This document shows positions 36,901 to 48,900 of a stretch of DNA of 64,000 nt, piece by piece. The DNA is taken from contig CP053148.1 in assembly GCA_014607495.2 (NCBI GenBank), forward strand, positions 5,704,001 through 5,768,000, in the 5' to 3' direction. Within the stretch, counting starts at the first letter, position 1. Each line of letters begins with the position of its first letter. Origin of the DNA: Carposina sasakii. Taxonomy: Eukaryota; Arthropoda; Insecta; Lepidoptera; Carposinidae. A program made the position numbers and the translations under genes. The notes under the pieces are model-generated. The model had not been told where the DNA came from. It saw only the letters and a program-made list of their open reading frames with translations, and did not search any database.

Positions 36901-39900
36901 TTGCGTCATATCTTTGAGTCATCCTTGCCACAATGCCTCAAGACCAAGGTGTTCCATCAGTGCGTTCTACCAGCCATGACTTACGGAGCCGAGACGTGGA
37001 ACCTGACAGTGGGGCTGGCTCACCGATTATATGTCACTTAGAGAGCTATGGAAAGGTCAATACTCGGAATCTCGCGAATGGACAAAGTCCGAAATGAGAT
37101 TATCCGACAGAAGACCAAAGTGACAGACATAGTCTCAAAATGTAGCAGACTGAAGTGGCAGTGGGCCGGCCACATCTGTCGTAGAACCGATAGACGGTGG
37201 AGTAAACGGGTTCTCGAATGGAGACCGCGCCTCGCGTTGGCCGCCCTCCGGCCAGATGGACCGATGACTTAAAGAGGACGGCTGGTAGTGACTGGATGGT
37301 AAAAACGGGAGATCGAGCCATGTGGCGTACACTGGGGGAGGCCTACGTCCAGCAGTGGACAGCAATAGGCTGGCGACGATGATGATGATTACTTATACAT
37401 GTATGTACCCTAGGTAAGTACTACTTTACTTAAATAGGTAGGTGAATAAGCTTATCAATTTTAAGGAGTTACATTTTTTAAAATCTAAACTAACATAAAT
37501 GCATCTGATATCAGAAATGAATGACAAATAAAACCGCTTCATTTATCAATATAAAAAATAACACTAAAGAAAGAACGCATGATATAAATCAAATGAAATA
37601 GCTATGTATTTCTTTTTACTATAGTTAATTACAGGAGGGCGTATATAAATAAAGAATGGTCGTCCATTGAAGCCGAACGGAGAGGCGATCACTGCGGCGC
37701 GCCTTGTCGCGACAAGCAAATGCACTTATCTCACCGGGATGTGAAAAACCGTTCTTAACTCGCTGTCGTCGGTTAGTTGCGCCAACACAATGCGATCTAC
37801 CCGAGTCAATGCCTCCAGAGGTTATGTTCGAACAGGATTTGGAGACTCAACAAAAAAGTTACAAATCAGAATAGACCCCAGAGAGGAAACAATAAGAAGT
37901 CACTCTTAGTCATGTTTATTTTATTCCATTGTATTCTTTCCACACCACATTTGTTTACATATCTCAGCAGATCCATCAATGGGGGTATTAAAAATATACA
38001 ATATGCTGTTCGGTTCTTAAATATTGTGTAATTAACAGAGCACAAACATCTTGGACCAATTTAAGTCGTCGTAAAACCATCAACAGCTCGCAGAAAATAA
38101 ACAGAAGGCTTCGAAGCATTATCGATACAAATAAATTGTCCGACTAAGAATGAATACCAATAAATTGAAAATGTAACTCGTAAAAATATATCATCGATTA
38201 TTGTAAACAGCTGGCGGGCTTTTATGCAAAACGGATTGCCTCATTGGACCAATTGAACAGCGGTAGCGAAGTTAGGGCCAAAATAAATAGAATTAAAACT
38301 TACGATCCCATACACGCCCAGTTAGGTAACTTTTCGCTTTGGCGATCCGGCTAGATTAATCTATTTCTGCCAAACTTCAACATCATACGCACAAATTTTG
38401 ATAAGAGTAAGGCCAAACTTGGCAATTTACATAAATCCCAAACTTTTGCTCGACAAAGGCCTTATTAAAATCTTAAAGAGAACTTTAATTTACCATGACA
38501 GCTACATCATTAATCTTATTACGGGGCACACAACGTCCCAAAGTTCTCCAACAAAAGCAAAACAGGAAAATGTTAGGAAATAAACACTTTATAAAAATAT
38601 GATACGGAAACATCCATTATAACTTAATTAGGCATAAGGTTTGGGTTTTTGAAAGTAATTGAAAAGATGGAATATTAAAAATGTTCGCCTTGTCTTGTAT
38701 ATTATTTGTAATCTTTGATTCGCCTTCGGCTTGAACAAATAGTGGCCTTATTCGATCGGTAGGCAGATCCTAATTAAAAACTATATTCAGCCGCCTGTCG
38801 TATATTACGCAGATGGAGCCCTCGGGCCCTTAGTCACCCGGCTGGTCACCTCCCAGTCGTTTAGCATTTATCTTTGCCGATGTATGAGAAACGTACACTT
38901 TTATTCGTCGTAAATTCAACTTTAGATGCGGCAATTACTTAAACTAGTAGGTAGGTATGCAAAATTTATGTCTTGTATGCGTTGTGAATTTTTATTATGA
39001 AAATTATTTCAATTTAATTATTAATAGCTTTAAAACTTCACCTACTACAAATTCAAAGGAAATGCAGTTATAATTATAATATTTCAATTACCGTTCAAAA
39101 TAAACGGGTTCCATAAGACGCCACCAATTAATTCTGAAAATTAAAACCATATCCGAGTTGATCGTTTAAACCTTATATCCAATTCACAATCAGAAGTCAA
39201 TTAAATAACATATTACAAATAAAAACAACATCCAAACATAATTACAAACAATATAGAATTGAATGTTTGATCAGTCCATAATTAGAAACAATTGTAAATA
39301 CAAAGATTATAAGCGAGAGACGCTCGTTGAGAGAGTAGCGACGGCCCTCCTCTTCACTAAAAAATCTGATCTTATCTTCCATATTTTAATAGGTTCCCGT
39401 GGCGGCACCTTCGCCCAGTAATTGTATAAAGTATCTCCAGAGAAATAAATTCAATATTCCGTGCTGGGTGCGGATCTCTCCGCGTAGTGATAAAGCTTAA
39501 ATCAACACACAAACTAATTACAAGCGAGCAACACTTCATCACAGATGCGAATAGTGATTAACCTTTGGTTGGGATGTTTGAGCACACGCTTCGGTATCGA
39601 AATTGGATGGGGGCATATCAAAATGGCTCCCACTAGGGTACAACGCCTCAAAGACTGCGGTAATTTGATTCTGCATACTAGAATTCCGGTTGCAAAATAA
39701 CAATCGTACTATCACAAATCTAAACAGCATTCCATAATCATCGGGGCTTCCAATCTAAAGGAGCTATCTCATTATAATACCATGGTGTGAAGCAACTGGT
39801 TACGTCGCCAATAATATGAATGCAAGAAGGCAGATATCTCATGATGCCCTATTAATGGGGTAGTTTCCTATGGTTGAATCTTAATAACATCTTATTCTTA

Positions 39901-42900
39901 TCAGAATAAATAATCAAAATCATACCTATCTGTAAAATTACAATTTGATTATGTGTCTAAATGAAGTAGTAATAAGCCTTCAAAGTTAAGTGGGCAAGTC
40001 CATTTTATAAATGTGAAATTAATTTAAAATTACAACTGTCCACCTGCATCATTTACAGCAACTTTTGTTTTGCGACTATATTTATAAACGCAATATTTAA
40101 AATAGCTGTAGAACAAAAGTTCTTTTACGCGCATAGAAGTTGCTTAAAGGCTCGAGCACACCGGGTGCGTACCTCTGAGTTTAATGTATAGAACTGTCAG
40201 CGCTTGACGTCTATGCTTACGTCTACGCATACGCATCCGGTCTGCCCGTGCCTATACAGTTCCATACATTACAACTCAGAGGTACGTATACGTCTACGCT
40301 TACGCGCACGCCCACGCATCCGGTGTGCTCGAGCCTTAAAGAGTGACATCACGTCGTGGTAGCCGTTTGTATGGAGTGTTTTTTGTCAAGCCTAAAATTG
40401 TAATTTTGAAATCGTTATATCCCGGAAAGTTTTCATGCTAGCGAAATTTTTCTTTCGCAAATGTTTCTTTTATTTTATATTTATAATCTTTCGATATAAA
40501 TACAAAACTGTAAACGACCCTATTGTTATTGCACAACCAGTTTTGTTGGGGCAACGAGTAGTACAGTGATGTATACCTACTAATAGAACCTACTAATAGT
40601 ACGCATGCCTAACAAACTTTTTACCAATTGTGCCTCCAGAAACATTCCTGTAGCTAGAGTCTACTTGACGTCATGTAAATGAAAAGCACGTTCAAATCTT
40701 TGACAGCTTTATAAATATCACAATCCCTGTAGCAGTGCTAAGGTGGTATCTTTCTTTCGGTGTCCACATGTGACAGGTCCCTAAAAGCTGTTCGTTGTTA
40801 TAATTCAAAATATCCCTTCTAGTGATTTGAAAAATACCAAAGCTCTTATCCCTTTTAAATTTCTATTAATTAAAAGTTGAGCGCGGAAAGAGCAATTTTA
40901 ATCTTAATGCAAGGGTTGTACTTAGTGAACTTCTTTTGTATTTTATCCTATAAAGGGAAGTTTTTCAGTAAAACAACGCTGAATTTGCAACAAAATATAA
41001 AAGTTTTAGAATAATGTACACGCCTCGGGCTAGATCATCAAAGAGTATAAATCTTCTTTCCCAACTTGCTCGTCTGTATCGATGAAATGGTTCAAAATTC
41101 ATTTCGAGCGTAAGATTTGTGAAAAATTCACCGACTATAAATTGGCAGACAAATTAAGCAGACCTCATACAAAACACGAATATGATGCTTAGCGGGGAAA
41201 CAAATGCGCCATGTTCACGCACGAGCCAGAGGCTCAAGTTAATGCAGAAACAGTGTATATGTACATAGAAAAGCATTTATAGCACAAATGAGGGCTTTAT
41301 GTTCATACATTCCAGTTCGGTAGTGCCGTGGGCGAGCGGGCGGGTCGCTCGCACCTCTGCTGCAGCCGACCTCACCCGTCCCCAATTACCCTTAAAATAA
41401 TGAACATGTTTTATATTTCCACCCGAGTGCGGCGTGTACTTATCCCCGTTTGCCCGCGAGGTCATGCCGCTGTGGCCCTCTTCATGTTCAACAAGGCCGT
41501 ATCTTTCGGTACCAAATATAATTAAACACGATAGCATTAGGAGCAAATATGCGGAAATTTATGCTCGCCAACAATGTAACGATATTGAGGACCTTATTAG
41601 TAGGGCTGGGTCTGTTGTAAGGGCCATCGAAATTATGCTAGTGGGCCAGATCATTAGAAAATATGGAAGCAAAATATTTGTTGTACCTACAAGTCTTACT
41701 ACCTATTGATTGATTGATCCTCAAGCGCGAGTTCATGGATAACAATACTGCGAGATCTCGCCAATTTCGAGAATTCGCGAGATTGGCAGTTATATGAGCT
41801 TTTTTGCAAATAATCACAATATTTAAAGAAATTAGGAAAAAAATATAAAAAAATATAATGTAGGTATTATAAGATAAACACTTTAATGCATCTCATGCTT
41901 CAATACTTTAATGCATTAAACATTGTTTGAAGTAGGTATCAGTATATATTTTTTTCTAAACTGCTACGTAGTAAACTTTGACGTAAGTATCTATCAAATA
42001 ACAAATGAAAGAAATAACCAGTCTTCTCTTCTAATATCTAACCAAAATCTTTTATAACAAACAAAATAACGAGAAGTCAAAAAAATGAAACTTGTTATCT
42101 AAGTTTACTTGACTATTAAAAAGTGCCATCTCGTAAAACTTACGAGATCTCGCTCCTTTTTTCGTCCAAGATCAATCTCGCTAAAAAAAGGCCGAGATCT
42201 CGAGAGATTGAAATTGCATTCCCTAGATTTAATAGCGTGGTAAAAGGATTACATGAGACACTTCATAACAAACCGAACAAGTAAAGCGATACAAGTTACA
42301 TTTCAGATTCAAATCGGTTTATTGTTGTTAATAATAACGAAAACATGTCAAATTTAAAAGACATGACTCAACTTCGCTGTAAACAACTAAAGTCACCGCA
42401 TCTCGCCGCGCTATAAATTTAAAATTTGCCACAAATGACAAACGAGAGAGTCGACACGCCGTACTACATTTTAAATAAGCATTTAACCACTTCCCGTCTC
42501 TTTAGTCCACAAATAACTTAGCTGCGCTCAAAGATTTAACTAAGCTTGAATAAATAATCAATTTAGCTGGCCCCGCGTGGCTTCTGATCGATTGCCACAA
42601 TAGCGGCCGGATGATATACTCCGCGAGGCGCGACGATAAATATCCAGAGACAAATGTTCTGAACGTCTCCTGAGAGTTGCGGCGACACTAAATTTAAAAG
42701 CTTCAATTGTACAGAAATAACCAAAACACGGTTAAGATCTTTTGAAAACAAATCGTGTATCGGGCGGTTGACGACAATCGTGATTGACTGCGCAAGTGAA
42801 CATCTCTAATATAAACAAATTAATAGGGTAGCTCCCAGTGCGGCGGCGGGCGGCGGCGTAATTTAGAGGCGGCGGCCGGTGACGGGCCCCGATCCCGTGA

Positions 42901-45900
42901 GGAACTGCTGCAGTCTGTCATTAATGCATTTAGAGAGAAAATATTACACACATCAAGCTGTAAATCAGAAACCCTCCCTGCTCCTTGTTTTGTCGTTATA
43001 AAATTGCCACAGAAACATTATGGGTTACGACAAAATCCATACGCGGAAGCAATGCATCTTAATATTTTATTTAGGCATCCATCCGGGCTAATAAATTGTA
43101 TCAGTAATTAAAATATTTTTATTTATATCATAGGCAATACATAATAAAATTAATAAATAACGATGAAAAGATGAAGTCTCACCAATAAAGTTATTCATGA
43201 CAGTTGTCAATGCAAATTGGCCTGATTCATTGTTCAGCTTTTTTAAGGATGTTACAAAAGCGTGCCCGAAACCAGTTTGAAACCGATTTACCCAACTAAT
43301 AATATTTATCAATGAATTTATATACAATGATCCATAGCTAATGAGTTTTTATAAAGCGGAATAGCGAGCATTATCAGCGTACATTAACTTGTTACATGTG
43401 TTAATCGGATTGGGGCGTACCCTATCGAAACGGGAACAATTTTAAGAATGAGTGAGCCGAGCCTATAAATAAAGGAGTCTTACATTAATTATGAGCTTAA
43501 TTATGTTGAATCCCTTTGATTTACAAGGCGCTCAGGACGCCGCAAACGAATTGTAGTGGCTTAGCGGAGTTACTAGCGTCTTATTTATAATTATTTTTGT
43601 CGGGCCACTCTGGGTGGGAGAGGATGAAAGCGAATCGAGACAAGTTGACGCCTGCACCGCTTCCCAGGATTATGGTTTAGTCTATACCGAATAAATTCCA
43701 CAATATATTATTAGATAGAGAATGAACTATTTAGGAACATTTATCGTAATTATTTGGGCTTGTTTAAATGCATTAAGGTCTATAAGGTATGTGGAATGTT
43801 ATCAAAATTGCTATTTAATGGTTGTTGAGAAATTCCTCATAGAGGTTTATAAAGAAAAACTTTTTTAGATTAACATCACTCAGTCAAAAATAAACTTGAA
43901 AAGACAAAAACAACTTTCAAAAAAATCCTACTCCACCTTAATAACGTAATTATCAGTTTAGCTATTGGAAGTCCACTGAAAATATGCCTTCGCCAATTAA
44001 CCTAATAATCACTTGAAAACAAAACACAACAGACAAACTAAAAAGCAGAAGTGTCCTCAAACAAAAGCAAAGGCAGGAAACCCCAACAAAGCTTTCGATA
44101 GTTCGGGACTATCGGCGAACATCTAGCGAGGTGGATAGAGAATGGGTAGCGATATGTACGCCAAGGGCGACGCGCGTGTTCGCCCAGGGCGCTCGCGGCG
44201 ACACGGGTCCCGCCGCAACAAACCTAGACCATTACTGCGTTCCGACAATTTTATCCCCCCACACTTTGGATACTTCGGTATACGCACATGCGGTCACATA
44301 ATGCTTTTCACGAGAATCGAACAATCGATACGGGTAGCGCTGTTGAAGGAATTTATGGATAAATGTGAAATAATTAGCCCTAACATTATAATAGACCAGT
44401 AGAACATAATAGCACTAAGAATGACTACATACTCGAACATGTAACATTGGAAAGTGATTTATTTATTTATAATTTATTTATTTACTGCGCAATTAACTTA
44501 TAATATTTGAGAATAACTACTTGTCAATTGTATCTGTCTATAGCATAAGCATCGTTAGACAGAATACAACAAGTCAAATGCACAAATGTGAATTGACAAT
44601 ACCTTTCGCTAAATCGGAATCGGCACCGGGCATTCCATCGATATATCATATGCGGACGCAAACAAAGATCGCCAATGCACGGGAGGACAATCGAATAATT
44701 GTCCCGATCAATTGGCGGCTGCGTCGGTGGAGGCTCTATTTCTGGCCGCTGGTGTTTAGAAACAATAGCTCTGCACTGCAATTAGTTTATCCGATAGATG
44801 GTGGTCGAACGAGTCGTAAATTCCCTTGCTACTGGGGCTCGGTACGTTGCGGCGCCGTATGTAGATTTTGCTGGGTTAATTAATGTGCGATGGTAAAGTG
44901 CGAGGCTTCCCCCTGCTCCAGTCGGGTTTCGTAAATTGCGCACCCATATCCCACATGTACAATAGCTCCAATTTCGGCAAATTTAAGCTCGACGCCCAAA
45001 AGAGATTGTCGGTTAACAAACAATATACCTTTTCGCACGTCGCCGTCAGGTCGGTTTTGTTTTCTACATGTTCATTGAGTTCTGGTTATACGATTAATTG
45101 CATCTCTTCAACCATTGTAGGTTTATATTTTGCATATGATATAAAACATCGAATATTGGCTTCATATTGTTAAAGGTCGTACCTAAAGGTTAGTGTATGA
45201 AGTTGGCGGTAGTTTGTCATGTAATCTTTACAGAGCCCTCGGTGACGGATCGCGTCCCCTCCGCCCTCATTATCCCTTCCATGCTGAATTTCAATTAGCA
45301 TGCTTTTGTGTTTTGCAATAACAAACCGAACCCGGTTCGTCGAAATCAGACTATGCGTACCAACCTATTGAGTTATGGCCGAGCTCGCCCTATGGAAAAT
45401 AGGAGCCAATTCTGTTACACTTGGAAAAGTAATGGCAGCGGGAAACAGTTTGAACGACGCGACATTGTTTTATTTACTACCAATTGCTTTCCACCGGTTA
45501 AAAGTGCAATATTTATCGCCAATATTTGAGCAAATTCCAATTTAGGTTCGGTCATCTCATACCCTAAACATAGAATTTACAAAGACGTTGAAATAGTTAC
45601 GTACATTTATTTAAAGGCAAAAATCTAACGGCAAGTACTAGTATTCTATACAACACAATACAATATTGTGAGCTACAATGGAGATAGACATGAATAATCA
45701 AAAGAAGAATACCATTGAATGATAAAACTTTCAATCGAACACTGCCAACACCTTGGCGCCAGAACCAAATTAAAGCAGAACGAATACTAACCTGTCTCCT
45801 TTCAAATTTGATTGCGCCCAACATAACACGCCCCTGAACTCTATAATGAAACGGCCGTATAAAAACAAAACTATGGGCATATATGATTAGGCCGATACAC

Positions 45901-48900
45901 GAGTAAGGTAGAACCACTAAACAAACAACCATTACAATAGTGCTGCGTCACCGTGTTGGAAATCACTTATTGTGGGAGTGACTTGCAGTCCCGGCCTGCG
46001 CAAGTGCCTTATGCTAGGCCTTGTTCGGAGACCCCCCGTTTAACTGTTCAGTTTAAAGGTCGCTACAGAAATTCGCTGAGGAATCTTATGGCGGTCTAGA
46101 TATTAGTTTTTATTAAGAACCATTTTGTATGGAAGAAAGAGCAAACAGCAGTTAATTCAAATTTCAGATTAGAAGGCCTAATATTAACAATATTGATATT
46201 ATTATATATCGGGGGCATTCGATCTGAGACTGTAATAAAAATAAAGATCAACAATATCGAAAGAAACATCATGGTCCAGCATATTAAGTTATAACATAAC
46301 TATTCTTATTCGTTTAAATGTCGCAATATTACTACATTTCACTGTAATATCACAATATATGTCGTTTAAAAACGCATAATATTGCTTATTAGTGTCGATC
46401 CGAGTGAAGTGTTTCGACATGCATAAACACGGCCCGGCCGGGTCAAGCGGGCCCGCCGGCTCGGGTTGCGTGGCGCCGTCATCTGACACACTCGACGACT
46501 TAGCACACCCATTGGAAACGACAAAAAACAACAATAAGCCCAAACTTCATGCAGTTCACGCTTCACTTCAATATGTAACGAGCGACCCGGTCAAACGGTT
46601 CCGACAGGGAATCGATTTCTTGCTGTTATTCTAACACTATGCGTGTTAATAAATATGTCAATCCGACATTTTACCGTATGTTTGTTGATTCGCCATAAAA
46701 TGTATCGAGTAAATCGTAATAAAATGAACGAAGCCAGCGAGCCAAAGGAAATACCAATTTGCGTAAGTACTGAGAATTTCCAAATCGGTCTATTAACTGC
46801 TCACGGGTCGCCGTGTTAATTTCGTCGGAGATAAATCATTACAAAATCACTGTCTTAATTAGAACGAGAGATGTCAACGGAGCCCGATGGCTGGCTGCAC
46901 CGGAATAAATCAGGACCTAAATTGCTTTCCGCAAGGACACTCCCACCGTCGACTTGGCGTTAATAGCGCGTGCAACCGAAACCCTAGACGAATGTTTCTA
47001 AATATTTTTTACGACGAAACCGTACCCGATACCGCGGGCAGGCGCCACTAATGCCCAAAAAAGCTAGGAACTCCATCAATTAAAATTAGTCAAGTTATCG
47101 ATTACTTACATGGAAGTTTAAATTATAATTAACAACATCCTTTGGATGTACCTACCATCGAAACTAATCCGTGGACGAGGAACTGAAGTCGTATGATTCA
47201 GATTTAATGATGGCGATCGGGCGCCCCGCCCAAGTCGAGCCGAGCACTCGTAAATCAAGGATAATAATATCGAGCTTTCGACTTTTTTATTGGTCAAACA
47301 AATCTTTATCAACACAATTACAAGATCGTTAAGCAATAATTAAATATTATTGAATTGGATTTTGGGAGAGCAACAAACAGACTGAGAGCTGAGACTATAT
47401 AGAGGCTCTATATAAAGTTATAAAACTGCGAGACTTTATTAGTTGATTGGCAAGTTTATGATTCACCCAAGTATTTATATAAAAACCTTTTCTTATCTAA
47501 AATTACGTTGTCTGATTTTGTAATAGGAGAAGGACACTTTGTTTCTCCAGATAAGTTAAGGAATTCTCTATAAAAATCTTGCAGAGATTTAGTGTAAAGA
47601 TAATTTTAAATTGTGCACATTTTGGTTTATTTCAAAGGCTGGTCGAATGCTTGCATCATTTTTGTAATGTAATGGAACTGTATTTGTTATCTTAATCCTA
47701 CCCAGTAGATTATATAGATATAATGACAAATCTAAAAGTTTGAGGTACCTATATCATTTTTAATTGAAAGCTGTTGTATAATCAAAATAAAAGTTTCACC
47801 ATACCGTTTGCGAAACTGGATGTAATTCCGGAACTTCACAGAAAACTATTAACTTTAAAACGTCGTTAATGTGTTAAAAAATCATATGAGATACAATAGT
47901 TTATATCGGACAATCAGTGTTATATTATAAAAGTGGATACATTAAAGCGACGACGGTTCTTAAGATAGGAAACAACGATGACATGTTTAAATATCTCATT
48001 TCAAAGAGTTACAAGCAAGGCGCACAATAAAAAGAGAATCTTAGAACCCACACAGAGAGATACTTCCACAAATCGATAATTCTATCAGCAAAGACGGCAA
48101 ATACGAAAATAAGCATCAAAGTGTTTTTTAGAGGAAATACGACAAATGTCAACCGGCACAGCATAGTGGCAAACACGTGTTACGTTTATTGTCTGACAAT
48201 ATTTACTGGTGCTTTATTAGCCCCAAGTCGGACGGAAGAAAATGAAAACAACTGCTGTTCTACATTTTGAAAGCATATGTCATTTGCGTAAGACATTATG
48301 CCGGATTAATTAGGAACATGTTTAGAACATAGTTGCCGTCTAGAAAAATGCAGCGACAATTATTTTAAATTTTAATACACCAACACTTACGGATACACAT
48401 GGAGCATATTAAAAATATGTTACATTAGAAGTTAAAACAAAGTCATTTGTTGAAGAGGAGGAGGTAATTGTTCATAGATAGATCTCATTTTAAAACCACA
48501 TTATCATGGCGCAGTATCTACGCGAAGGCTCCCATAAAATACAAATTCAACTGCATTGACCCTTGATTTACAACGAATCAATAAAAGAGAAGGCCATCAT
48601 TACTTTTATTACATACTCAATAAAAATAATGCATTTAGTAATCAATGAAATGGCAACCACAATACTAAATATATTGCTGCATAAGAAAATTTTAATTAGA
48701 CGCGCTGTAAATATGTTTGTGAAGATTACCATCTTCAAAATCTTTTATCATAAACTTTAAATTAGTAATTCTTGTACAAATATAGGTACTATTTTAATGT
48801 AGATAGGTAATATAATTTTCTGTAACGGCTCGTAAAGAATTTTATTGTACCTATTTAGCAATAATTTACCTACTATTTAAATTGACCTAGAAAGTTATTT

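Noticed and set aside
44521..44883. 120-codon open frame in intron 4
   Set aside because: No domain, no splice signals, and composition follows the local GC patch.
45597..45932. 111-codon hydrophobic minus-strand frame
   Set aside because: Looks membrane-like only because of AT-rich codons; no start context, no conserved motif and no partner exon.
45960..46050. Possible small structural RNA around a GC-rich short stretch
   Set aside because: No recognisable snRNA, 5S or tRNA boxes could be matched.
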